Positions 23,320 through 33,618 of a DNA stretch of 64,000 nucleotides are shown in pieces. Numbering within the stretch: position 1 is the first letter of the stretch; each line of letters opens with the position of its first letter. Source of the DNA: Bacteroides neonati (GTDB lineage: Bacteria; Bacteroidota; Bacteroidia; Bacteroidales; Bacteroidaceae); the NCBI RefSeq assembly GCF_000499785.1, contig NZ_HG726020.1, positions 934,399 through 998,398 on the forward strand. Reading direction: 5' to 3'. Below the pieces are notes generated by a model. It was not told the DNA's origin and did not search any database. It saw only the letters and a list, made by a program, of their open reading frames with translations. A program made the position numbers and the translations under genes.

Positions 23320-25947
23320 ATGACGATCAAAAAACATCTTTCCTTTCTTACATTGACCCTATGTGCAATGCTTCAGTTATATGGCGGCAATCAAAAGCAA
23401 CAAACAACAAAAGAGCTTGGCACATCCGAACGCCTACAAATCAATCTCAATAGAGAGTGGCGATTCATGTTGGGCGATTTTAACGGTGCCGAACAGCCAT
23501 CATTCAAAGACGAGGCTTGGACACTCACTCATCTGCCTCACTCTTTCTCTATTCCCTATTTCATGTGGAAAGGGGTTTATAATGGCTACGGTTGGTACCG
23601 AAAAGAGATTGAAGTGCCCAATAAGTGGAAAAACAAGCAAATCAGTATTGAGTTTGAGGGGATTTTCATTCAAAGTGAAGTGTTCTTAAACGGAAAACGT
23701 ATTGGCGAACACGTAGGGGGATATACGGGTTTTTGCTACGATCTTACTCCATTCATCAAGCCAGGTAAAAACATACTGGCAGTCAGAGTCAATAACCTAT
23801 GGAAAGCCGATGTAGCTCCGCGAGCCGGCGACCATCAGTTTAGCGGAGGTATCTACCGGGATGTGTATTTACATATCACCAATCCTCTCCATGTAGCTTG
23901 GAAAGGTTCATTCGTTTCGACACCCGCTGTTTCAAAAAAAGAAGCGACTGTAATTGTGCAAACAGAAGTGTGCAATGAGTCGACTCGAAAGAGTTCCTTT
24001 CAGATCTGTACAAAGGTGGTAGCCCCCAACGGAAAGATCATAGCCAGTACGGAAAGCAGTGAACAATTGGCAGCCAACTCAACAAAAACAATCGAACAAA
24101 CACTACCGCACATATTGTCGCCTCAGTTATGGCACCCCGAAACGCCTCATTTGTATAAAGCTTATACCACCATACGAAAAGCAGGTAAAGTGGTCGACGA
24201 AACAGAGACAACTTTTGGTATCCGATGGTTCGAATGGAGTGCCGATAAAGGCTTCTTCCTGAATGGAGAGCACCTGTATTTATTAGGAGCCAATGTACAC
24301 CAAGATCACGCCGGTTGGGGAGATGCAGTAACCAATGCCGGATTCTATCGGGATGTGTTACTCATGAAACAAGCCGGATTTAATACCATCCGAGGATCAC
24401 ACTACCCTCACGACCCCGCTTTTTCGCAAGCTTGCGATGAATTGGGAATGCTTTTCTTTCCTGAAAATGCATTATGGGGCATGGGAGGAAGCTCCGGTGA
24501 CCGGTTTGGTTGGGGAACCCCTTCTTCGGGTTGTTATCCACCCGAACCTAAAGATCAGGACGCCTTCGACACAAGTGTCATCACACAACTGAAAGAGCTT
24601 ATTCGCATTCACCGCAACAGCCCTTCTATCACAGCCTGGAGCCTGTCTAATGAAGCCTTTTTTACCGATAAGAGCACACTGGAACGAGTTAAAAATCTAC
24701 TAAACACAGCCACCGACAGTATACATCTTTGGGACAACACCCGTCTTGTAGCCATTGGTGGATGCCAACGAGGAGGACTCGACAAGCTAGGCAAAAACCA
24801 GATTGCATTTTACAATGGAGACGGTGCAACCTTTCCAGCCCCCGGCGTTCCAAGTATGGTATCGGAATATGGAAGCATAACCACCCATCGACCCGGAAAG
24901 TTTGCACCGGGATGGGGAGACATAAAAGATGGTTTCGTTCGTCCCCCGTGGAGAGGAGGGCAGGTGATATGGTGTGGATTCGATCATGGCACAGTTGGTG
25001 GCGAAGGGCTCGCTATCATGGGTATAGTCGATTACTTCCGCATTCCGAAACGCTCGTGGTATTGGTACCGGGAGGTATATGCCAAGGGAAATAGCGAGCC
25101 TGTTGAACCAACATGGGCACAACCGGGAATACCTGCAGGTATTCGTTTAACAGCCGATAAACACCTATTACAGGCTCCCGACGGAACAGATGACGCCCAT
25201 CTGCTGCTTACAATCATTGACAAAACCGGTACACCTATCAACAACGAGATACCTGTAACACTAACCATCGTATCCGGCCCCGGAGAGTTTCCTACCGGAC
25301 GTTCTATCCGGTTCATGCCGCCTTCCGATCAAGAAGCATCGGATATTACGATACGCGACGGATTGGCTGCTATTGAATTCCGCAGCTATTATTCAGGAAC
25401 AACCGTTATTGAGGCTACTGCAGAGGGGATACCTTCCTCATCACTGACCATCACCACCAAAGGAACTCCTACTTGGGAGTCATGCGGTAAGCCCTTGGCC
25501 AGCAACAGACCTTATCGACGCTATACACAATCAACTTCGAGTATCACATCCTTCAGCGAATTGTTGTTAGCCAATAACAGACCTACTGCCGTTAGTTCGA
25601 CAGCAGAAGGCTTCAATAAAAGCTGGGCAAATGATGGCGACCTGCAAAGTTCATGGAAAGCAGCCATGACCGATACAAAGCCGTGGTGGCGTGTCGATTT
25701 GGAAGCGTCGTATGATATAAGTAACATTGAAATCGACTTCGCTACCGAAGCGAAACATAGCTTCGTCATTGAAGTAACATCCGACAATCAACAATGGACT
25801 ACGGTAGTAGATAAGCGTAATAACCCCGAACGTAGAAAGAAGGAAGTACTGCAAGGAAATTTTGGTAAGAATATTCGCGCAGTACGCATCCTGTTTACAT
25901 CTGCCATGCCGGAAATAAGTGAATTCAAAATAGGAGGAAAACCTTAA
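23320..25947 (+). CDS. GH2 family glycoside hydrolase with DUF4982-like and F5/8 type C (CBM32-like) domains
   Basis: An 875-aa secreted enzyme with an N-terminal signal sequence. A GH2 jelly-roll (INLNREWRFMLGDFNGAE... NGYGWYRKEIEVP), Ig-like domain and TIM barrel follow. The acid/base is Glu445 in WSLSNEAFF and the nucleophile Glu516 in VSEYGS. A DUF4982-like beta domain is followed by a C-terminal discoidin-like domain (about 755-875, NDGDLQSSWKA and WWRVDLEASYDISNIEIDF), a CBM32-type galactose-binding fold. The architecture fits beta-galactosidase or related exo-activity on complex host glycans; exact specificity is not readable. It converges on the DUF3256-like gene with a 4-bp overlap of stop codons. 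Confidence 0.92.
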   Translation: MTIKKHLSFLTLTLCAMLQLYGGNQKQQTTKELGTSERLQINLNREWRFMLGDFNGAEQPSFKDEAWTLTHLPHSFSIPYFMWKGVYNGYGWYRKEIEVPNKWKNKQISIEFEGIFIQSEVFLNGKRIGEHVGGYTGFCYDLTPFIKPGKNILAVRVNNLWKADVAPRAGDHQFSGGIYRDVYLHITNPLHVAWKGSFVSTPAVSKKEATVIVQTEVCNESTRKSSFQICTKVVAPNGKIIASTESSEQLAANSTKTIEQTLPHILSPQLWHPETPHLYKAYTTIRKAGKVVDETETTFGIRWFEWSADKGFFLNGEHLYLLGANVHQDHAGWGDAVTNAGFYRDVLLMKQAGFNTIRGSHYPHDPAFSQACDELGMLFFPENALWGMGGSSGDRFGWGTPSSGCYPPEPKDQDAFDTSVITQLKELIRIHRNSPSITAWSLSNEAFFTDKSTLERVKNLLNTATDSIHLWDNTRLVAIGGCQRGGLDKLGKNQIAFYNGDGATFPAPGVPSMVSEYGSITTHRPGKFAPGWGDIKDGFVRPPWRGGQVIWCGFDHGTVGGEGLAIMGIVDYFRIPKRSWYWYREVYAKGNSEPVEPTWAQPGIPAGIRLTADKHLLQAPDGTDDAHLLLTIIDKTGTPINNEIPVTLTIVSGPGEFPTGRSIRFMPPSDQEASDITIRDGLAAIEFRSYYSGTTVIEATAEGIPSSSLTITTKGTPTWESCGKPLASNRPYRRYTQSTSSITSFSELLLANNRPTAVSSTAEGFNKSWANDGDLQSSWKAAMTDTKPWWRVDLEASYDISNIEIDFATEAKHSFVIEVTSDNQQWTTVVDKRNNPERRKKEVLQGNFGKNIRAVRILFTSAMPEISEFKIGGKP

Positions 25948-26570
25948 AAATGGTTTGACTTCCAAGGATATAGTAAAGGACGGCGGATAAACGGTTTTAG
26001 TTTTTCTGCCGTCTCTTTTTCCATATATTCCGGAGTGGTAAGTGTAAAGGTAAGGGTGTCATCGTGCTTTGACAAGTCGGCTTTCATCAAAAACATATCT
26101 ATTTGCGAACGAGCATGAGTTAAGTCTTCCGTAACCAACGAATCAGAAGGCAGTAAAAAGTCCTCCAGTACCGGCAATGTTAGGTAGTCGGAAGCAGCGA
26201 GCTCCTTCCAATCAGTCGTATAAAATCGAATACGACTATCACAAATAGGTGCACAGGCAGTCGTTACCGTACAAATTACTTTTGTAGAATCACTGGTAGC
26301 CAATAACTTCATCTGCCAGCTAACCTGTGGAGACATTTGCATCTTGAGATAATCCTTACTCAACTCGGTCATTTCAGATTTATGCCCGAAGCGATTCTCG
26401 ACTTGTGCTCTCATCTTACTTTCAAGAAAGTCGATACAATCGGCTCTATTCACTGCCGTCAATAAAGGACTCAGCGAATCGGGCATTTGTACAAACAGAG
26501 TTTTTGCCTCTTGTGCAGAAACAGAAAAATAAAAGCTAAAAGCTAAAAGAATAAAGAGTATTTTTTTCAT
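25944..26570 (-). CDS. DUF3256-like exported protein
   Basis: A 208-aa protein with a signal peptide (MKKILFILLAFSFYFSVSAQ) and a mature domain without catalytic motifs (PDSLSPLLTAVNRADCIDFLESKM, ending FIRRPLLYPWKSNHF). It resembles the Bacteroidales DUF3256 family, of unknown function; the family name is given from memory. The frame is open 18 codons further upstream, but the signal peptide sets the start at 26570. It follows the EamA transporter gene by 60 bp and truA in the same direction. Confidence 0.8.
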   Translation of the reverse strand: MKKILFILLAFSFYFSVSAQEAKTLFVQMPDSLSPLLTAVNRADCIDFLESKMRAQVENRFGHKSEMTELSKDYLKMQMSPQVSWQMKLLATSDSTKVICTVTTACAPICDSRIRFYTTDWKELAASDYLTLPVLEDFLLPSDSLVTEDLTHARSQIDMFLMKADLSKHDDTLTFTLTTPEYMEKETAEKLKPFIRRPLLYPWKSNHF

Positions 26571-26630
26571 TGTCAGCAAGCAATAATGATAACGGTACAT
26601 CCGAATATCCGTTTTCCCATACAAGGAATG

Positions 26631-27530
26631 TTATTTCGTTCCCAAATATAAGAAGAACATTCCGATTAATACCAAGATAAGGTCAATAGCCTTACTTTTT
26701 AAATTCTTTTCACGGAACATCATGGCTCCGAAGATAAATGAAACGATAACACTACTGCGTCTTACCATCGAAACAATAGAAATCATCGAATCATCATAAC
26801 TTAAGGCATAAAAATAAACAAAATCGGCTGCAGACAAGAAAACGGATATTAGAATAATCGCCCAGTCCCAACGAAAAGGCGTTGTCGTTTTTCGTTTAGG
26901 ATACCATAACAACAGAATAATAGAGCCCATCATGAACAGCTGATATACATTGTACCACGACTGTACTACCATTGGAGGGAGCTGCTTCATTAAAAATTTA
27001 TCATACAGTCCGCTAACAGCACCCGTTATAGCTGCCAGAATAATAAAGAAGATCCATTTATTATGTTTAAAATCAATCCCTTCTTTCTTACCCGAACGGC
27101 TCAACATGAAAAATGAAATAATACCTAATATTACTCCAATCCACTGATACAAATTGAGTCGTTCGCCAAATAACAACATTGCACCCACCAAAACCATAAT
27201 AGGGCGAGTAGCATTAATAGGGCCGACTATAGTTAATGGAAGATGTTTCATCCCGAAATAGCCAAATATCCACGAAGAAAGCACGATAAAAGATTTGATA
27301 ATTATGAGGCGATGCACTTCCCACCCTACAATGGGTACATCGAATATCGTCCCTCCTAATACCTGAGGCATACAGATAGATAAAAGAATGAACGGAAGAA
27401 AAATAAGACTGGAGAAGAGTGTATTCAGAAAAAGAACCGGAAGCACTGCATTGTCTTTAAGTGACTTCTTTTTAAATACGTCATAGAAGCCCAGCAAAGC
27501 TGCCGAGAGGAAAGCAAAGAATAACCACAT
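26631..27530 (-). CDS. EamA/DMT family transporter
   Basis: A 299-aa inner-membrane protein with about ten transmembrane helices in two EamA-like halves. The first ends IGVILGIISFFMLSR around residue 145, and the second spans roughly 155-299. Family members export or import small metabolites such as amino acids or nucleotide sugars; nothing in the sequence defines the substrate. It lies 22 bp downstream of truA and is probably co-transcribed with it. Confidence 0.9.
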   Translation of the reverse strand: MWLFFAFLSAALLGFYDVFKKKSLKDNAVLPVLFLNTLFSSLIFLPFILLSICMPQVLGGTIFDVPIVGWEVHRLIIIKSFIVLSSWIFGYFGMKHLPLTIVGPINATRPIMVLVGAMLLFGERLNLYQWIGVILGIISFFMLSRSGKKEGIDFKHNKWIFFIILAAITGAVSGLYDKFLMKQLPPMVVQSWYNVYQLFMMGSIILLLWYPKRKTTTPFRWDWAIILISVFLSAADFVYFYALSYDDSMISIVSMVRRSSVIVSFIFGAMMFREKNLKSKAIDLILVLIGMFFLYLGTK

Positions 27531-27552
27531 ATATTAAATTGTAAATTACGTA

Positions 27553-28314
27553 TTATACATTCTGAGGTAGAAAGATCTCTTCAGGATATTCAACATTGAC
27601 AAGAAAGAGTCCGTTGGCAGGTGCCGATGTACCGGCTTTGCAACGATCGTGTTGCTCAATAACACGACGAAAACCCTCAAGCGTTAGTTTACCGCGCCCC
27701 ACCTCGACAAGCGTACCCACAATAGCACGTACCATGTTGCGCAGAAAGCGGTCGGCACGAATAGTAAAGACCCAAGTTTCTTCGTCTACCTTTGTCCAGG
27801 CAGCATGAGTAATGTGACAAATATTCGTCTTTGCATCGGTATGTAGTTTACTGAAGCTGGTGAAGTCGGTATATTCGAGCAATATTTGTGCAGCTTCATT
27901 CATCAATTCATAATCGAGCTTACCGTACATTCTCCATCGATATTGGCGGTTGAAGGCCTGTTTGGTCGAAGTAACATAATACTTATAGGTACGTGCCGTT
28001 GCTGCGAAACGGGCATTTACATCCGAATAGACCTGTCGCACCCGATACACCGAGATATCGGCAGGTAGCAAACGGTTTAATTTCTCTGTCACGGCCGCTG
28101 TATCGAGATCTCCATCATGATCAAAGTGTGCAACCATCAACGAGGCGTGTACTCCGGTATCGGTTCTACCCGCTCCTATTACTGTCACTTCGCGACGCAA
28201 AAAAGTAGATAAAGCTTTCATCAGGCACTCTTGTACGGTGATGCCATTGGGCTGTATCTGCCATCCGTGATAGTTGGTTCCGTCGTAAGCTAAATAAATA
28301 AAATATCGTTGCAC
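27553..28314 (-). CDS. truA: tRNA pseudouridine synthase A
   Basis: Converts U38-40 of tRNA anticodon stem-loops to pseudouridine. The catalytic Asp52 lies in [11 protein letters not shown]. Other family motifs are [19 protein letters not shown] and [22 protein letters not shown]. The 253-aa length is normal. It is the first gene of a unit with the EamA transporter and DUF3256-like genes. Confidence 0.96.
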   Translation of the reverse strand: MQRYFIYLAYDGTNYHGWQIQPNGITVQECLMKALSTFLRREVTVIGAGRTDTGVHASLMVAHFDHDGDLDTAAVTEKLNRLLPADISVYRVRQVYSDVNARFAATARTYKYYVTSTKQAFNRQYRWRMYGKLDYELMNEAAQILLEYTDFTSFSKLHTDAKTNICHITHAAWTKVDEETWVFTIRADRFLRNMVRAIVGTLVEVGRGKLTLEGFRRVIEQHDRCKAGTSAPANGLFLVNVEYPEEIFLPQNV

Positions 28315-28377
28315 GCTGCTCTTTCTTTAGTTGATTTCAGGGTGCAAAGGTAGCAAATTATTTTTTCATTGCATCTC

Positions 28378-31300
28378 TTAGCCAACATAAGTAGAAGGAG
28401 TAGTACCAAAAGTATCTACAAAGTGCTTTCTGAAAGTCGGAATATCATTATACCCAACCATCTCAGCTACCTCTGCAACACTATATTGCTTCTCTTTCAA
28501 CAGCAACGCAGCCTTTTTTATACGTACCCCTCTAATAAGCTCGATAATTGTATAGTCAGTGCTTTGTTTTACTTTTCTATATAAAGTTGGTTGACTCATA
28601 TTTAAATCAGAGGCTAGTTTCTTTACATTAAAATCTACTTCACAGAGGTTCTCTTCGATGATACGAATAACTGAACAGATAAATGGATCTTCCAGTACAG
28701 TATTGGAGAGGTCATCGGACGTATCACTACCGATCTCTGGCAACATCAACAATTTACCATACATCTGCTTCAAATTCGACCGTCCAGCAATAAGATTTTT
28801 CACTCTTGCCTTCAAAATGCTCGGTGTAAAAGGTTTAAGCATGTAATCATCGGCCCCCATTTCTAATCCTTTGAGTACATCCTCATCTTCTACTTTGGCA
28901 GTCAACAGAATCAATGGAATATGACAAGTATCCAAACCTTCCTTCACCTCTCTACAACATTCAAATCCATCTTTAATAGGCATCATCACATCGCAAATAA
29001 TCAAATCGGGCAACTCCTTCTTCGCTAACTCAACCCCCTCCTGCCCATTAGAAGCCATAAGCATTTTATATTCTTTGCCCAAAAGAATATTCAAATAAAG
29101 ACGAATTTCTTTATGATCTTCTACAACCAATAATGTTTTCTTATGAGGTATAATTTCTTTCGGAATATCAGCCGACAATTCAGTGCATTCCTCTAAACCT
29201 GGTGATTTATTGAATTCACTATCTTGTGCTAGCTCCTCTAATTCTTCAGGTTGGATGAACCTCACATGAAGATCATCTTTAAACACATCTTTTGTCAGCG
29301 GAAGCATAACTTCTACCTGAGTTCCTTTTCCTGTATCTAACGAAATGGTTCCATGATGCTCTTGGATAATAGTCTTCATCGTACTCATTCCTAATTCCAA
29401 ACAGGAAAAGTCTCTTTGCCACATTTCCTCCTCATCTTCCTCCCATATAATTACATCCGATCCATTATCAGTTACCGTTATTTTACAATAAGGAGATCCA
29501 TTTTCTGCCATTGTTTCACAAACAGATAAAGTGATAATTCCCGAATAACGAATATGAAGAAACGCATTGGAGATTAAATTATGAATTAAAAAATCTATTT
29601 TCCGTTTACTGATCCAAACCTCGGCATTTTTCTTAACCTTCATATTATACTGAAAATCAATAGAGTGAACCACAATCAGATCTTTCACCGAAAGCAAGAT
29701 TGATTCGACTATTTTCTTAATAGAATAAGGTGCTATTTCCAATATCTCCTCAGCAGCTCCCTGCGTATAAATACCCAAGAGTTGATTACAAATATCAACC
29801 ATAGCAATGGAGTTCCTGTAAGCCATTTGTGCTTTTACCATCCCCCCTTGCGAAAGATCTTTTTCAGTGGTTATCTCTTTTAGAGGTGCAATTATTAAAG
29901 AGAGAGGGGTACGTAATTCTTTCATCAGAAGAGTAAGTAATCGATTACGTATCTCATCCATCTTCTTTTTCTGCTCCTCTTTTACTTTGTTCATTTTTAG
30001 CGCTTCTTTGAAAAAGAGTTCTCGAGCTCGATAAATTCGTTTAATCCTTACTCTCCGAATAAAGTAGCGATAAGCCCATACACCTATCCCAAGCAAGATA
30101 AACACAAATAAAACAATAGCCCAGATTGTTTGCCACCAACAAGCTTGCACTACTATCGGTACCTCCAACACCTCTCCTTTGGTGCCGTCGGGATAAATAA
30201 GATTTGCTTGCAGTGTATATTTACCTGATGATAGATGGGCATAACTAACCCCTTTCTCCATTGAGATAATAGTCCATTCACTTTCTACAGGCAGTAAACG
30301 ATAAGCCATTTTTCGCTCCATGATACCATAGTGTAAATCGGAGAAATAAAAACTAAAATCACGATCATTTACATCAAAGACAAACGTTTTTTGTTGATCA
30401 GGAGAAGTATACAGAAGAGTTCGATCACTCACCTTGTCACCAACCCCAACAGATGCTCCATTTACAAAAAGATCCGCTAAAGCAAGGTTTTTTTTATGCT
30501 TTGGGCTCTTAACCACTACCGGATCAAAGAAAATCATATCTCTGAAATTTGCCCATAATAGTCGCCCGTCTTTAAGCCTGCATACAGCCCTACAGCTTCC
30601 TAGCAAAGAATAATTATAAAAAGAGGCATGATCGTTTCGAACGGTCATAATTCCAGAGTTACTACCTAACCAGGTATTACCCATTTGATCATCAATCATA
30701 CAATAAACGTGTCCATTGGTTAATCCGTCCATAAGCGTAAAGGAAGATTCTACTTTATGCTTATCACGTCCATCTATTTTGATAAGTTTATTGCCGTAAG
30801 AAACCAGTATCTGATTATAATTATTCACGTATATGGCATACACGGGTGATACGTCCAACCCCATTCTCTCCTCATACCCTCCTACTATTTTCACTTGATC
30901 TCCCACAAGCTCTAACCTTCGCAAACCAGTAGTAGTTCCTAACCAGATCCCCCCCTCTTTATCCTCAGCTATAGCATAGCCCTCTTTTATCAATTCATTG
31001 GAGGGCAGTATTCGCCTACTCTTTTGAGTAGACATATCCAGTTGTATTAATCCATCAGAAGTGGTAATCCATAATCGATCTCTCGAATCCAAACAAAACT
31101 GCCGAATGGTAGCCGAAAAATCAGATTCCCCATCAGGCTCTAACTGTATTACTTTAGTCACTTGTGTCATCGGGTTAATGTATACTACCTCACCAGTATG
31201 ACCACCTAGCCACAAATTGCCATTTGGATCTTTATATAAGCAATGTTTACCCGACATTCTACCTCCACCAGTCCAAGGTTCAAAAACTGTTTGAGGAGAT

Positions 31301-32487
31301 AATTTGGGAATAGTACTCTTCCATACCCCCCCTTTTTCGGTAACCAGCCATATATATCCATTCAAATCTTCTTCAATATCATTCACTTCAGAGTCGAGAT
31401 GCTGGTCGACATTGTTATACGTTTCTACACTTAAGTTAAACTTCATCACTCCTTCACCGAAGGTTCCAATCCACAAAATATCTTGTTCGTTATTCCACCA
31501 AAGACTTCTCATTGTACTTTTTAGCAGCTGTTTGGTAACTACTGATCCATTCGTTCGAACAGGCTTCATTGTAAATGGACTGCTTAGTAAGTCACTCATT
31601 TCGAATGTCAAACGATATAATCCAAACAGTGTCGATAAATAATAGGCTTGATCACTCACACAAACGATATCATTCACATAGAAATTTAATCGTTCAGAAG
31701 CATCTATATGCATCTCTTCACTAAGAGGGCGTACTATCTTTTGTTTTGTATGATAGCAATACACATCTCCACATCTTCGGCATATCCATAAATAATCTCC
31801 CCAAATAGATAACTTAGTAATTCGGCAATCTGTTTGAGAAGCATTCAGCTCTATATTGGATATTTTCTTTGTAGGCACTGTGTATTCTTGCACTTTCCCA
31901 TCAGCCGTAGCTAAGTAGATTACTTGGTTACCGTCTCCACAAACCAAAGAGAAATTTCCCTTTATTGCCGGCTGCTTGGAAAGAGTACAAGTTACTTGAT
32001 TTTCTTGTCGTTTTACCTTGCCAACATAGAGTCCAGTTTCCGTAGCTAAATAAAGTTCATTTTGAGGCGATAGATAGAAATCCACAATATTACGTTCATT
32101 AATAGGAATACTCCACTGGATTTGCTTGTATTCCTCTTTCACTATATCAAAACAGATTACACCTCCTTGGACAAGCTGCATATAAAGCAGTCCATCGACA
32201 TCTTTCTTAATCGTTTTTACTGCTTTTGATAAGATGTGTACACCCGATTCAGAATGATTAGTCAATGGAAAGTTTCTCAATCGAAAACCATCATAACGAG
32301 TGATTCCTACATCAGTTGAAAACCACATGAAATTGCTCGTTCCCGAATACACCCCATATATGGTATTATTATTCAATCCGTTTTTAGTTGTTATTGTCTC
32401 AAAAGTCCAATAATTCGAACCAGGAGAAGAAAACACACATAAAAACGAATAGAACATCACTATAATCGACACAAGACGTTTCTCCAT
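28378..32487 (-). CDS. Hybrid two-component system regulator (HTCS) with degenerate kinase core
   Basis: A 1369-aa one-piece sensor-regulator spanning the inner membrane. After a signal segment, two periplasmic beta-propeller-like arrays of Reg_prop repeats (about 25-690) lead to a Y_Y_Y domain (about 700-790) and one transmembrane helix (about 795-815). The cytoplasmic part has HisKA-like (about 840-925), HATPase-like (about 965-1075), receiver (about 1118-1230) and AraC-type HTH domains (about 1265-1369). The receiver keeps Asp1166 (ICDVMMP), the Thr of LLTAK and the Lys of MLKPF. In contrast, the HisKA H-box reads MKELRTPL with Lys856 where SHELRTPL-type motifs have the phospho-His. The G1 box is DNGSDV (Asp1007) and the G2 region is LELGMS; the N-box Asn974 remains. 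Kinase activity is therefore doubtful. It lies beside a fimbrial cluster and not a SusC/D locus. Confidence 0.92.
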   Translation of the reverse strand: MEKRLVSIIVMFYSFLCVFSSPGSNYWTFETITTKNGLNNNTIYGVYSGTSNFMWFSTDVGITRYDGFRLRNFPLTNHSESGVHILSKAVKTIKKDVDGLLYMQLVQGGVICFDIVKEEYKQIQWSIPINERNIVDFYLSPQNELYLATETGLYVGKVKRQENQVTCTLSKQPAIKGNFSLVCGDGNQVIYLATADGKVQEYTVPTKKISNIELNASQTDCRITKLSIWGDYLWICRRCGDVYCYHTKQKIVRPLSEEMHIDASERLNFYVNDIVCVSDQAYYLSTLFGLYRLTFEMSDLLSSPFTMKPVRTNGSVVTKQLLKSTMRSLWWNNEQDILWIGTFGEGVMKFNLSVETYNNVDQHLDSEVNDIEEDLNGYIWLVTEKGGVWKSTIPKLSPQTVFEPWTGGGRMSGKHCLYKDPNGNLWLGGHTGEVVYINPMTQVTKVIQLEPDGESDFSATIRQFCLDSRDRLWITTSDGLIQLDMSTQKSRRILPSNELIKEGYAIAEDKEGGIWLGTTTGLRRLELVGDQVKIVGGYEERMGLDVSPVYAIYVNNYNQILVSYGNKLIKIDGRDKHKVESSFTLMDGLTNGHVYCMIDDQMGNTWLGSNSGIMTVRNDHASFYNYSLLGSCRAVCRLKDGRLLWANFRDMIFFDPVVVKSPKHKKNLALADLFVNGASVGVGDKVSDRTLLYTSPDQQKTFVFDVNDRDFSFYFSDLHYGIMERKMAYRLLPVESEWTIISMEKGVSYAHLSSGKYTLQANLIYPDGTKGEVLEVPIVVQACWWQTIWAIVLFVFILLGIGVWAYRYFIRRVRIKRIYRARELFFKEALKMNKVKEEQKKKMDEIRNRLLTLLMKELRTPLSLIIAPLKEITTEKDLSQGGMVKAQMAYRNSIAMVDICNQLLGIYTQGAAEEILEIAPYSIKKIVESILLSVKDLIVVHSIDFQYNMKVKKNAEVWISKRKIDFLIHNLISNAFLHIRYSGIITLSVCETMAENGSPYCKITVTDNGSDVIIWEEDEEEMWQRDFSCLELGMSTMKTIIQEHHGTISLDTGKGTQVEVMLPLTKDVFKDDLHVRFIQPEELEELAQDSEFNKSPGLEECTELSADIPKEIIPHKKTLLVVEDHKEIRLYLNILLGKEYKMLMASNGQEGVELAKKELPDLIICDVMMPIKDGFECCREVKEGLDTCHIPLILLTAKVEDEDVLKGLEMGADDYMLKPFTPSILKARVKNLIAGRSNLKQMYGKLLMLPEIGSDTSDDLSNTVLEDPFICSVIRIIEENLCEVDFNVKKLASDLNMSQPTLYRKVKQSTDYTIIELIRGVRIKKAALLLKEKQYSVAEVAEMVGYNDIPTFRKHFVDTFGTTPSTYVG

Positions 32488-32677
32488 TTGGCTAACAGCT
32501 ATGTTTAAATATTATTCTATGAAGTAAATGTATATAAATAAAACAATAAAACATCCCATTTAATCACATTTAACAAACATTTGCTGTACTAAAAGCCGAC
32601 TACCATCACTATTCATAAGAATCCCCCTTGCGTGCAGGTTACTGTTCATAACAGAAAAACTGATTCTTAATTATTTA

Positions 32678-33313
32678 TCAAACACCTAATTGAAAACGAT
32701 AGCTCCCCTTTTCTAATTTAAATTCATACTGTCCTTGAAAAACAACCGGAACCCTTACCAAGCAATTCTCTTGATCATATACCTTAAAATAAAGATAACT
32801 TTGCGAAGTAAATGTATACGAATGGTCTCCAGAGTCTTTAGTCAGGCTCAACGAAAAACCATTAATATGCCAATAAAACAAAGTAGATGAATAGGTATAG
32901 TCAGTACCATAATAATAAACATTATCATTTTCTACTTCATAATTAAGCTGAACACAAAGAATAAAGTTATTGGCTGTAGAGCCAGTGCGCGTACTCGTCT
33001 GGTACTGCACAGGCATTTTAAGCGATTTTGTATTTGCATTCATGCCATTTAGGAAGTTAGAGACTATACTTCCTTTCAAGCATTCATGATATACATTACT
33101 ATTAATGCGAACTGCTTCGAGGACACCTTTCATTTCTTCGGTAGATACAGCTGGAATTTTACTAATATGTTCCGTATCATATAATACTTCAATTCCATAC
33201 TTTTTCTTTATCAACTCAAAAGAAGAATCAGTATCCGAAATATCATCCGAATTTTCACATGCTGTAAATGACAGCAACCCTATTAGTACAACAAAATAAT
33301 AAAAAGTTTTCAT
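32678..33313 (-). CDS. Lipoprotein of unknown function next to the HTCS gene
   Basis: A 211-aa lipoprotein: signal MKTFYYFVVLIGLLSFTAC with lipidated Cys19, then an acidic linker (ENSDDISDTDSS). The mature domain is rich in Tyr and beta-prone (VENDNVYYYGTDYTYSSTLFYWHING) and ends in an Ig-like-looking FQGQYEFKLEKGSYRFQLGV. I do not recognise a family. It is transcribed towards the HTCS gene, 190 bp upstream of it, and diverges from the fimbrial cluster. It might therefore be a surface component or ligand-binding partner of the regulator; this is inference from position. Confidence 0.75.
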   Translation of the reverse strand: MKTFYYFVVLIGLLSFTACENSDDISDTDSSFELIKKKYGIEVLYDTEHISKIPAVSTEEMKGVLEAVRINSNVYHECLKGSIVSNFLNGMNANTKSLKMPVQYQTSTRTGSTANNFILCVQLNYEVENDNVYYYGTDYTYSSTLFYWHINGFSLSLTKDSGDHSYTFTSQSYLYFKVYDQENCLVRVPVVFQGQYEFKLEKGSYRFQLGV

Positions 33314-33439
33314 GGCATTCTCTCCCGGTTTTAGTTTAATGACTAGTCATAAATTTACATCACTTTTTAAAGCATACTTTTCTTAGCATTGATCAACATA
33401 AGAATAAAAATTGAATCTGAAAAATTTTTCTAACTATAA

Positions 33440-33546
33440 ATGAATAAAACACAAATCTTTAATGAATTATCTACCACTGTTCTCCTTTTTAGCGTAATTT
33501 ATATGAATAATACACCCCTTATCAATGAATAATTTACAATCCATCA
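33440..33546 (+). repeat. 22-bp-spaced direct repeats, fimbrial array A
   Basis: Four units all start ATGAAT, at 33440, 33462, 33503 and 33525. They form two pairs, each with exact 22-bp spacing, and the pairs are 41 bp apart. The best units share ATGAATAAnACAC; 33503 reads ATGAATAATACACCCC. Related units recur at 35930-36012 before the pilin gene, which suggests binding sites of one regulator, plausibly the adjacent HTCS. Confidence 0.7.
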
Positions 33547-33610
33547 AATAAAGGAAAAAGAGGGAAAAAGAGAGTAGTACATTCAACAGAGATTAATTAT
33601 CTATTTAAAA

Positions 33611-33618
33611 TAAATTTG
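33611..33618 (+). promoter_or_regulatory. Candidate promoter of the DUF3575-DUF3868 unit, -7 element
   Basis: TAAATTTG matches TAnnTTTG; no -33 element is evident, as expected for an activator-dependent promoter. It lies 65 bp downstream of repeat array A. Confidence 0.45.
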
